A stretch of 64,000 nt of DNA. It comes from Clostridium sp. KNHs205. GTDB lineage: Bacteria; Bacillota; Clostridia; Lachnospirales; Lachnospiraceae. Location of the stretch: positions 4,325,501-4,389,500 of the forward strand of contig NZ_JNLE01000003.1 of NCBI RefSeq assembly GCF_000702945.1, read 5' to 3'. The notes under the pieces were generated by a model. That model made no database searches, was not told where the DNA came from, and was given only the letters and a program-made list of their open reading frames with translations. Positions 24,376 to 30,827 of the stretch are shown in pieces; position 1 is the first letter of the stretch; each line of letters begins with the position of its first letter. A program made the translations under genes and the position numbers.

Positions 24376-24460
24376 TATCATGGTAACTCGGCTGCCATAG
24401 CTTTCGCCTTAGGCCCGTGGCTTTGCGTCTCTGCCTTTTGGCAGGTTTGCCTTTATCTTA
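24376..24460 (-). promoter_or_regulatory. Cyclic-di-GMP-I (GEMM-I) riboswitch
   Basis: On the minus strand the conserved core reads AAGGCAAACC, then a CTGCC/GGCAG hairpin, then GACGCAAAGCC, CGGGCCTAAGG, a GCGAAAGC-capped helix and GCAGCCGAGTTACC. These are the hallmark blocks of the GEMM-I aptamer in the right order and spacing. The tetraloop-receptor halves CCTAAG and TATGG are both present; the P2 loop is AAAA instead of the usual GNRA. It sits 40 nt after a promoter and directly before an intrinsic terminator, upstream of the KASIII-like gene. Confidence 0.92.
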
Positions 24461-24509
24461 CAATATGATATTAATATTTGACCGGTAATAGGAATAATTA
24501 CCTACTCTT

Positions 24510-24537
24510 ATTATATACTAATTTGATTAATAAGCAA
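24510..24537 (-). promoter_or_regulatory. Promoter of the riboswitch/KASIII-like unit
   Basis: On the minus strand, TTGCTT (24532-24537), a 16-bp spacer and TATAAT (24510-24515). Transcription would start near 24503, about 40 nt before the aptamer. Confidence 0.7.
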
Positions 24538-24618
24538 GCTTTTTTCGCTAATTTTGTCATTCTTAGACATATTTTGTTTGAGATAGTCTCCATTGAAACT
24601 AAAAATGTGGTTTTTTAC

Positions 24619-24659
24619 AAAAAAGCTCATGTGCATATCGTTGGAATTGCGTCATGAGC
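24619..24659 (-). terminator. Terminator of the flagellar/chemotaxis operon
   Basis: On the minus strand, GCTCATG (24653-24659) pairs with CATGAGC (24625-24631), followed by TTTTTT (24619-24624). It lies 13 bp after the stop of the last operon gene (24673). It is the first clear intrinsic terminator I find downstream of flgB, defining a unit of about 35 kb. Confidence 0.8.
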
Positions 24660-24672
24660 AAGAAATTGTCCC

Positions 24673-25326
24673 TTAATGGATTATCATATCCGTTATATCT
24701 TTATAAGTTGTATAAGGTTTGATATGATAAGTACCAACCCTTATCTTTCTGGAGTAATTATTTATTATTAGATATTGATTAAAAGCACCAGCATCTTCAA
24801 TTATACCATTCTCTTTCAATATACGAGTAACCTTTTCAGAGGACATACCTTCTGTAATAACGATTTCTTTTGCAGTATCCTCTGTACTTTCTTCAGGTGT
24901 ATCAGAATCGTTCTTTGAGGTTCCATTAGCTTCTGAAGTATTTTCTGTACCTGTTTCCCCTGTCTGCGCACTATTATCATCTGTAATAGCATCAGTTCCA
25001 TTTTTATCGTCAGTTTTACTATCATCAGAGTTTTCCGGTGCTTCGCTTATATCATCCTTTTTGTCATCGGTGACTGGAACTTCTTCCGCTTCGTCTGATT
25101 CCTCTGTACCATTTTCCTGCGGGATTTCAGTGGGTGTCGGAGTAGCCAGTAAATCATCCAGTGAATTTACCGTACTGCTCTCAACCATACCCAGCTCTTT
25201 TGCTCTTGCGATTATCTGCTCATCAGAAAGCCCATTCTTGGATGATCCATGAAATGCTACAGACATTACAACAGCTGAAAAAAGTATGCCGACACCAATT
25301 CCTCTTACATAATATTTTAGATTCAT
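24673..25326 (-). CDS. YceG/MltG-like N-domain protein, membrane-anchored, last gene of the fla/che operon
   Basis: A 217-aa protein with an N-terminal membrane segment (about residues 8-26), then DEQIIARAKELGMVE. A long acidic Thr/Ser/Asp/Glu-rich linker (about 60-150) follows. The C-terminal domain (ITEGMSSEKVTRILKENGII, FNQYLIINNYSRKIRVGTYH, PYTTYKDITDMI) matches the LysM-like substrate-recognition part of MltG/YceG. The lytic transglycosylase catalytic domain is absent, so it probably binds glycan or regulates rather than cuts. Position at the end of a flagellar operon suggests a role where the flagellum crosses the wall, but that is inference. AAGAGG precedes the ATG. Confidence 0.65.
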   Translation of the reverse strand: MNLKYYVRGIGVGILFSAVVMSVAFHGSSKNGLSDEQIIARAKELGMVESSTVNSLDDLLATPTPTEIPQENGTEESDEAEEVPVTDDKKDDISEAPENSDDSKTDDKNGTDAITDDNSAQTGETGTENTSEANGTSKNDSDTPEESTEDTAKEIVITEGMSSEKVTRILKENGIIEDAGAFNQYLIINNYSRKIRVGTYHIKPYTTYKDITDMIIH

Positions 25327-25351
25327 ACATTCCTCTTATCTTGTAAAATTC

Positions 25352-25996
25352 TTACTGTTGCTTTGCATTTTCTTTATACAGATCAACTACTAACTTGACT
25401 TCACCCTGTCCAATTTCCAGTGCTTTTGAAATATCCACAATGGAAAAGCCCTGTGAATAAAGCTCCAGTATCTTCTGATTAGAATTACTGCTTGCTTCTG
25501 AATCTTCTGGGATTAACGTTTGTTTTTGCTCCACTTTCACTTGAGAAACATTTTTTTTGCTTTTTGATACATTAGTATCTTTTGCAGTTTCAGAACGAAC
25601 GGAGGCTTCTTCAATGACTTTTTTCTGTTTATCAGCATTTCTCATCAGAGTTTTCAGTTCTTCTTCTTTTTCACCAAGCATATTATACAAAAATACAACC
25701 TCTTCGTGATTAAGCTTGATTTTTTCTAAGATCTGTTCTGAAAAATCATTTACGGCGATAATTTTTTCATTGGATAATTGGCTGAGCTGATTTTCAGTTT
25801 TATATAGATATCCTTCCGTGGTCTCCTGACACATCTCTTCTACCTGCTGTTTCAGTCCGCTTATATCCATAACTTTTTCATCGAGACCTGTATTCAGCAC
25901 AAAATCCTTGCCCTTCTTATCTGTTTTATCAACCATAAAACAACTAATAATTATTATTGCAATTCCTACGATTATAAGGACTATTGCTGTTCCCAT
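25352..25996 (-). CDS. SwrB-like membrane-anchored coiled-coil protein (DUF6115-type)
   Basis: A 214-aa protein. An N-terminal transmembrane helix (AIVLIIVGIAIIIISCFMV) is followed by a long helical/coiled-coil region (about 45-120). A Lys/Ser-rich linker follows, then a C-terminal helix-turn-helix-like motif ILELYSQGFSIVDISKALEIGQGEVKLVV. In Bacillus subtilis the gene after sigD is swrB, a single-pass protein with the same layout that activates assembly of the FliM/FliG-FliP stage. Here three genes separate it from... only fapA and a 103-aa gene separate it from sigD, so it is a positional and architectural analogue. Homology cannot be proven by eye. CGGAGG lies upstream. Confidence 0.6.
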   Translation of the reverse strand: MGTAIVLIIVGIAIIIISCFMVDKTDKKGKDFVLNTGLDEKVMDISGLKQQVEEMCQETTEGYLYKTENQLSQLSNEKIIAVNDFSEQILEKIKLNHEEVVFLYNMLGEKEEELKTLMRNADKQKKVIEEASVRSETAKDTNVSKSKKNVSQVKVEQKQTLIPEDSEASSNSNQKILELYSQGFSIVDISKALEIGQGEVKLVVDLYKENAKQQ

Positions 25997-26040
25997 TTTA
26001 TGTCCTCCGGTTTATAATGATATCTGTTTATTGCCAGCCG

Positions 26041-26352
26041 TTAAATTCTGATATCGATAGAGCCGGATCTGGTTTTCTTATTTTCTTCCTTTGACTCTTC
26101 TTTTTTCTGTTTTTTTGACTTGGAACCAAAAAAACTATTATTTCCCTTTTCTTTCGCATCATATCGGTATTCTTTATTTTCACTTTTTAATGCTTTAACA
26201 GGTTGTTGGCTGTTGTGTTTTATTTCACTGTTAATTTTATTATGTATAACAATCTGATCATTTATAGGCTTCTGACTTTCCTGATGCTTATAACCAGATA
26301 CCTCCTGGGATTTAGGAGCCATTGTAACTACTTCTATTGGTGTTATTGGCAT
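26041..26352 (-). CDS. Uncharacterised 103-aa basic protein
   Basis: A short hydrophilic protein with no membrane segment. The first part is MPITPIEVVTMAPKSQEVSG, a Gln/Asn/His-rich middle follows, and a strongly basic Lys/Glu-rich C-terminal third ends SGSIDIRI. The start at 26352 is supported by a perfect AAAGGAGG seven nucleotides upstream; the in-frame ATG at 26376 lies inside fapA. It sits 13 bp after fapA and 44 bp before the SwrB-like gene, clearly in the operon. I do not recognise the family. The conserved-looking hydrophobic N and C termini flanking a disordered middle suggest an adaptor peptide. Confidence 0.65.
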   Translation of the reverse strand: MPITPIEVVTMAPKSQEVSGYKHQESQKPINDQIVIHNKINSEIKHNSQQPVKALKSENKEYRYDAKEKGNNSFFGSKSKKQKKEESKEENKKTRSGSIDIRI

Positions 26353-26365
26353 AAGGCAACCTCCT

Positions 26366-27970
26366 TTATAATCCAACTACCTTAATATCAGCTCTGTCTC
26401 TGATAAATTTAGAGTAATGAGTTTCCGTCTTTACATGATAGTTTACATTGGATATAACGATTTTAACGCCTGGATAAGCAACATTTTCTACTTTGATCCA
26501 ACCACCGTCACTGTTTCCAATTTCTACCCGAAGCATATCAAATTTATTCTGACACTCTTTATATTCAGTTCGTAACTGTATACAGTTATTGGTAGCCAAT
26601 CTGATGTATTCTAATTTTTCCGGGGAAAGTTTCTCGCCTTGACTTATTTTCCTTTTATAGGTTTCAATAATAGGCAGCAGCTTGTCCAAATCTGCATCAA
26701 TAGCAGCTATTCTTTTCTGCACTTCCCTGTATTGCTCCACTTTTTTGGGATCGATACCAACTTCTAATTGAGTGAAAGTTCCCATAGTGGAACCGGCTGT
26801 TTTTACTGTAATGGAGGTTCCCGAAGTTATTTCACCACCAGTGATAAAGCCCTTCTTACCACCAACTATAATATCGCCTCTTGCTGATATTTTACTGTGT
26901 AAAATTGCTTCCGTGGATACATACCCACCGGACTTAACAACGGCATTCTCAAAAAATTTAGAAATAATATTTCCTTCCGCTTCCATAATTCCTTTGTTCA
27001 TGCCCTGCATTCCCCGTTTTAAGACAATCTGTCCGGTAGCATAGAGTCTTGCACCTTCCACAACACCATCTACGATAATATCACCTTTTGCTTTGATGGA
27101 ATATCCTGCACGAACATTACCTTTCACCGTAACATTACCTTCGTAATCAATGTCTCCTGTAGAGGAATCCACGTCAGCCAACACCTCGTAAGTATTTGAT
27201 ACAAATACTTTTCCATTTACTAATTCCACATGTCCGCTTACATCAGAATACATTTTAAGACCATCCTCTGATAAATGGATATCTCTGCTGTGTTTTAGAA
27301 CTTTTTTTGTTACTTTTCTGGGTGGAATTGCATTACCTGTAACATCAATACCAGGCTTTCCATAAACTTCAGGCTCTAAAACGGCAAGTAAATCTCCTTT
27401 ATTAATGGAGCTGATCATATCCAGCTGGTGAAAATCTACTGTACCGTCTTCTTTTTCCTTTGGTTTTAGTGTCTTATCTGTGTTGAAATAATAGATTATT
27501 TCTGCGTCTTTACCTTCAATGGGCTTTAACCCTCTGGCCAGTGTTATCATTTCATTATATATTGGATTAATCAGATATGCATCTATAATATCTTCAATAA
27601 CACCATATTTAACACCTGCACGTTTAAGAATATCCAGTATATCATTCTTGGTCAGCATTTTTCCGCCTACTACAGGTGGATAAAAATATCCTTCCACATA
27701 CATCCTGTCTGGTGAAATACTGACATCCAAAAGCTCATTAACTTGTGAGAAGATGGCTGGAGTCAGTTTAATTTCGATCATTTTATCTTTTGACGTATTG
27801 ATTGCTCTCGCAAGAGCATTGACATCATAATCATACAATTGGATTTTGCTAAAATAATTTACTACATCATTGAATTCCAGTGCTTTACCGTCAGATCTTC
27901 CCGGTATTAACCTGATGTATGTTCCATCCGCCTTAATAACAAGTTGAAAGTAACCGTTCCTATTAACCAT
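26366..27970 (-). CDS. DUF342/FapA-family polymerisation-like protein
   Basis: A 534-aa DUF342 (FapA) protein. The N-terminal part (about 1-200) includes RAINTSKDKMIEIKL and KAGVKYGVIEDIIDAY. The central region is a right-handed beta-helix-like stretch of short repeats with many Gly (GNVTVKGNVRAGYSIKAKGD, VDGVVEGARLYATGQIVL, HSKISARGDIIVGGKKGFI; about 245-400). A coiled-coil segment (about 405-480) and a short C-terminal domain follow. DUF342 proteins are linked to motility and signalling loci and to polymer-like assembly, but the reaction is unknown. It sits 15 bp after sigD. GGGAGAAGAG precedes the ATG. Confidence 0.82.
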   Translation of the reverse strand: MVNRNGYFQLVIKADGTYIRLIPGRSDGKALEFNDVVNYFSKIQLYDYDVNALARAINTSKDKMIEIKLTPAIFSQVNELLDVSISPDRMYVEGYFYPPVVGGKMLTKNDILDILKRAGVKYGVIEDIIDAYLINPIYNEMITLARGLKPIEGKDAEIIYYFNTDKTLKPKEKEDGTVDFHQLDMISSINKGDLLAVLEPEVYGKPGIDVTGNAIPPRKVTKKVLKHSRDIHLSEDGLKMYSDVSGHVELVNGKVFVSNTYEVLADVDSSTGDIDYEGNVTVKGNVRAGYSIKAKGDIIVDGVVEGARLYATGQIVLKRGMQGMNKGIMEAEGNIISKFFENAVVKSGGYVSTEAILHSKISARGDIIVGGKKGFITGGEITSGTSITVKTAGSTMGTFTQLEVGIDPKKVEQYREVQKRIAAIDADLDKLLPIIETYKRKISQGEKLSPEKLEYIRLATNNCIQLRTEYKECQNKFDMLRVEIGNSDGGWIKVENVAYPGVKIVISNVNYHVKTETHYSKFIRDRADIKVVGL

Positions 27971-27985
27971 ACTCTTCTCCCTACG

Positions 27986-28753
27986 CTATGTCATAAACAA
28001 TAACTCTATATTACAACCAAGCTTTCGCCTCATCTTTTGCAGTGCTTTGGTATGCAGCTGCGATATTCTGGATTCAGATACCTCAAGCACATTGCTGATT
28101 TCTTTTAGTGTCAACTCTTCGTAGTAGTATAAGATAATTACTTTTTTTTCTTTTTCAGTCAACACTTCCAGTGCATCCGTCAGAATAGTTTTTAATTCAT
28201 TTCTTTCCGTTATCTGTTCAGGAGTTTCATAATTAGAGCTTAAGTTAGACTCTACATTACTTTCGCTGCCCTGCTCCAGAAACTCATCCAGGGAAAATAA
28301 ATTGGATATATTCGTCTGGTTCTGCCACAACTCATAATCCTTCATAGATAGTTCTAATTCATTTGCCATCTCTTCATCGGTAGCGGCTCTTCCAAGAACA
28401 CTTTCCAGTTTCTGATATGCTGTATCCATCTTACGCTGCTTTTGTCTCAAGGTTCTTGGTATCCAGTCCATCTTCCTTATTTCATCCAGTATTGCTCCCC
28501 TAATTCTGAAACTGGCATAGGTTTCAAATTTAACACCTTTGGTGTAATCAAATTTATCCACCGCATCTATGAGTCCAAATATTCCATAACCAACTAAATC
28601 TTCGTATTCCACATTGTAACCCAAATACATACTGAGCCTTCCAGCTACAACTTTTACTAATCCAGCATATTCAGTTATGAGTCTTTCACGCACTTCAGAA
28701 GTCTTGTTCTTACTGTAATCCTCCCAAAGTTTGATTTTGTACTCTGCGTTCAT
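27986..28753 (-). CDS. sigD: Flagellar sigma factor sigma-D (FliA/WhiG type)
   Basis: A 255-aa sigma-28-type factor. Region 2 is EYEDLVGYGIFGLIDAVDKF and FETYASFRIRGAILDEIRK (with the RGAILDE-type 2.4). Region 3 is about 120-150, and region 4 is LTEKEKKVIILYYYEELTLK and ISNVLEVSESRISQLHTKAL (helix-turn-helix). It directs late flagellar, motility and autolysin promoters. The anti-sigma FlgM is not in the window. Its place after cheD and a small membrane-protein gene matches Bacillus order. GGGGG precedes the ATG. The gap before it (28754-28890) contains TATAAT on the minus strand but only a poor -35. Confidence 0.93.
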   Translation of the reverse strand: MNAEYKIKLWEDYSKNKTSEVRERLITEYAGLVKVVAGRLSMYLGYNVEYEDLVGYGIFGLIDAVDKFDYTKGVKFETYASFRIRGAILDEIRKMDWIPRTLRQKQRKMDTAYQKLESVLGRAATDEEMANELELSMKDYELWQNQTNISNLFSLDEFLEQGSESNVESNLSSNYETPEQITERNELKTILTDALEVLTEKEKKVIILYYYEELTLKEISNVLEVSESRISQLHTKALQKMRRKLGCNIELLFMT

Positions 28754-28890
28754 CTATTATCCCCCAAATTCTGAATATCTCAGCCTTTTTAAATTATATA
28801 CTTTAAGCTGATTCACTCGAAATTCTGCGTATTTTTAAAGACAACTGAATACTTCGCCTTTTTTATCTAGTATAATAAAAAAGCCACCAA

Positions 28891-29169
28891 TTATACTTGT
28901 TCAACTTCTTCTTTGAGCACGTCTTCTGTTAAATTATCTGCTGCTGCATTTTCTTCTGTATTCTCTATATTTTTATCTGCTGCCTGTTTTTCACTTGTTG
29001 CTTTACGGATGACTGCTGCCGCTATCTTACCCAGAATAAAGAATCCTATCAGCACCAGAAACACTCTCCAGAGACTTACTAAAAGTGTTTCATGATTTAT
29101 GATATTTACAATACTCATCACTGCACCTGCCAAAAGCATCACTGCAGGTGCTATATATCTGTCTTTCAT
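28891..29169 (-). CDS. Small two-helix membrane protein between cheD and sigD
   Basis: A 92-aa protein with two hydrophobic segments (APAVMLLAGAVMSIVNII and LVSLWRVFLVLIGFFILGKI), then a short Lys/Arg stretch and an acidic Ala/Glu/Asn tail ending KEEVEQV. I do not recognise a family. The start at 29169 is fixed by GGGAG five nucleotides upstream, part of a hairpin-AGATGGGAG element (29175-29200). The location between chemotaxis genes and sigD suggests a flagellar or membrane adaptor role, but nothing in the sequence proves it. Confidence 0.7.
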   Translation of the reverse strand: MKDRYIAPAVMLLAGAVMSIVNIINHETLLVSLWRVFLVLIGFFILGKIAAAVIRKATSEKQAADKNIENTEENAAADNLTEDVLKEEVEQV

Positions 29170-29174
29170 ATAAA

Positions 29175-29200
29175 CTCCCATCTGCGTGCTTTAGCACACG
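29175..29200 (-). promoter_or_regulatory. Leader hairpin (UAAA loop) plus AGATGGGAG, copy 2
   Basis: On the minus strand, stem GTGTGC/GCACGC with a TAAA loop, then AGATGGGAG, which supplies the Shine-Dalgarno of the 92-aa gene. One pair becomes a G-U wobble relative to copy 1, so pairing is kept only on the minus-strand RNA. Confidence 0.6.
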
Positions 29201-29238
29201 TACATAATAAACAGCTTCCTTCTGTGAGTACCAAAGAA

Positions 29239-29724
29239 TCAGATAATCTTCACCGGCTTACCTACTGACTTAACATACAACTCACCCGTCTCCGGATAAA
29301 ATTCAATTGTCCTACCATAATTTAAACCGGTATCTTCAGCTATAATTTTAATTCCGAGGGATGCCAGTTTTTGTTTACTGGCTTCAATATTTCGTTCTCC
29401 GATACGTAACATATCGTTATTAGAGTTAAAAGCAAACATTTGGGCTCCGCCTGCAATTTTTGCTGTCAGCCGGTTCTTATTTGCTCCTATGGAAACCATT
29501 TTCTCAATCAGCACATCTATTCCAGTATCTGCGAATTTAGCAGTGTTTTCATTATTCTTAATCTTTGTACTATCAGGCAGCATGACATGAACCATTCCTG
29601 CTGTCTTTTTCACAGAGTCATAAAGGGTAATTCCAACACATGAACCTAGTCCTAATGTTGTCAGTGCATCTGGTGAGCTGCATACATTCATATCTGCCAT
29701 TCCTACTTTAACCATTACGCTCAT
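29239..29724 (-). CDS. cheD: Chemoreceptor glutamine deamidase CheD
   Basis: A 161-aa protein with the CheD catalytic pair: GLGSCVGITLYD (Cys) and AGMVHVMLPDS (His). Also present are KIAGGAQMF, RIGERNIEASKQKL and a terminal VGKPVKI. CheD deamidates receptor glutamines and, with CheC, forms a CheY-P-dependent adaptation loop in Gram-positives. It lies 8 bp after cheC in the order cheW-cheC-cheD, as in Bacillus subtilis. AGGTGAT precedes the ATG. Confidence 0.93.
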   Translation of the reverse strand: MSVMVKVGMADMNVCSSPDALTTLGLGSCVGITLYDSVKKTAGMVHVMLPDSTKIKNNENTAKFADTGIDVLIEKMVSIGANKNRLTAKIAGGAQMFAFNSNNDMLRIGERNIEASKQKLASLGIKIIAEDTGLNYGRTIEFYPETGELYVKSVGKPVKII

Positions 29725-29732
29725 ATAATCAC

Positions 29733-30347
29733 CTATAATCCTAAGGATTTTAATATAACATCGTATGATTCCAAAGTAGGTATTAAGATAAAGTAACCAT
29801 TGACATCCGAATCATCTTTAACAAACTGTGTTTCAATAATAAGTGCTTTATCACCAACCTTACCAAATTCGATAGCTGGTACACTTAAGATAGCACCGGC
29901 CATGTCAATGGACATATAGGGTATACTGGCATTTATTTTAATACCAGTGAGGGTTGACAGTGAGGACAGGTATGCTCCGGCAATGATATTTCCTATCTCT
30001 CTAAGTGCTGAGTACTCCATTTCCGTAAAATCCTCAAGCTTTGAAGATTTGCCCATAAGAATATTTACTATACGGCAGGCTGACATCTGTTCCATCATGA
30101 ACATCATCATACCATTAATTTCGCCTTCCAGGGTAATGAGGATTCCTACAACGATTTCCTCCGCACCTCCAAGCATATCCGGAAGTTCTTTAATATTGAG
30201 CAGATCCACCTTTGGTACATTCATATCAACCTTACTGTTTATCATAGTGGATAAAGCAGTTGTAGCATTACCTGCACCAATATTTCCGATTTCTTTTAAA
30301 ACGTCATATTGCATGTTGTCTATGTTATCTAAATTAATATTTGGCAA
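29733..30347 (-). CDS. cheC: CheY-P phosphatase CheC
   Basis: A 204-aa CheC. It has two copies of the phosphatase signature, DVLKEIGNIGAGNATTALS near the N terminus and YSALREIGNIIAGAYLSSLS in the middle, each with the conserved Glu-x2-Asn. It dephosphorylates CheY-P weakly alone and better with CheD. The start is a TTG at 30347, supported by AAGGAGAG six to eight nucleotides upstream, an unusual start codon for this operon. Confidence 0.92.
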   Translation of the reverse strand: MPNINLDNIDNMQYDVLKEIGNIGAGNATTALSTMINSKVDMNVPKVDLLNIKELPDMLGGAEEIVVGILITLEGEINGMMMFMMEQMSACRIVNILMGKSSKLEDFTEMEYSALREIGNIIAGAYLSSLSTLTGIKINASIPYMSIDMAGAILSVPAIEFGKVGDKALIIETQFVKDDSDVNGYFILIPTLESYDVILKSLGL

Positions 30348-30359
30348 TGCTATCTCTCC

Positions 30360-30812
30360 TTATACTGTTTCTTTCTCCACTATAACCCCATTAATATTGA
30401 GTAAAGAAATCAGGCTGTCATTATGTTTACCTATTCCTGAGAGGTAACCATTTTTGTCTTCAACTGCACTATTGGTGACTTTTTCCACCATACTGTCATC
30501 TAATGTAACCACTTCTTTTACTTCATCTACTATTATGCCCACAGCTGATTGAGAATCAAATTTAATTATGATAATCCTGGAAGCACCTGTAATCTTATCC
30601 TCTTCCAATCCAAATTTTAAACGAAGGCTCATTACAGGAATGATCTCACCTCTTAAATTGATAACACCTTTGAAATAATGCTGGGCTTTTGGTACTCTCG
30701 TTATACTTTGCATACGAACTATATTATCAATATATTTAATATCAATACCATATTGCTCTATTCCTATTTTTACTACTATATATTGCTTTCCGTCATTAAC
30801 TGTATTTTCCAT
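30360..30812 (-). CDS. cheW: Chemotaxis coupling protein CheW
   Basis: A 150-aa CheW domain. QYIVVKIGIEQYGIDIKYID, RVPKAQHYFKGVINLRGEII and VMSLRLKFGLEE are the canonical receptor- and kinase-binding strands, and AVGIIVDEVKEVVTLD follows. It links chemoreceptors to CheA. GGAGGGGG gives a strong ribosome-binding site. The gap to cheA is 15 bp. Usual length. Confidence 0.94.
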   Translation of the reverse strand: MENTVNDGKQYIVVKIGIEQYGIDIKYIDNIVRMQSITRVPKAQHYFKGVINLRGEIIPVMSLRLKFGLEEDKITGASRIIIIKFDSQSAVGIIVDEVKEVVTLDDSMVEKVTNSAVEDKNGYLSGIGKHNDSLISLLNINGVIVEKETV

Positions 30813-30827
30813 ATGAACCCCCTCCTT

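Noticed and set aside
28754..28890. Sigma-A promoter before sigD (TATAAT on the minus strand)
   Set aside because: The -35 at correct spacing (TTCGAG) is poor and there is no TG extension; not strong enough to list.
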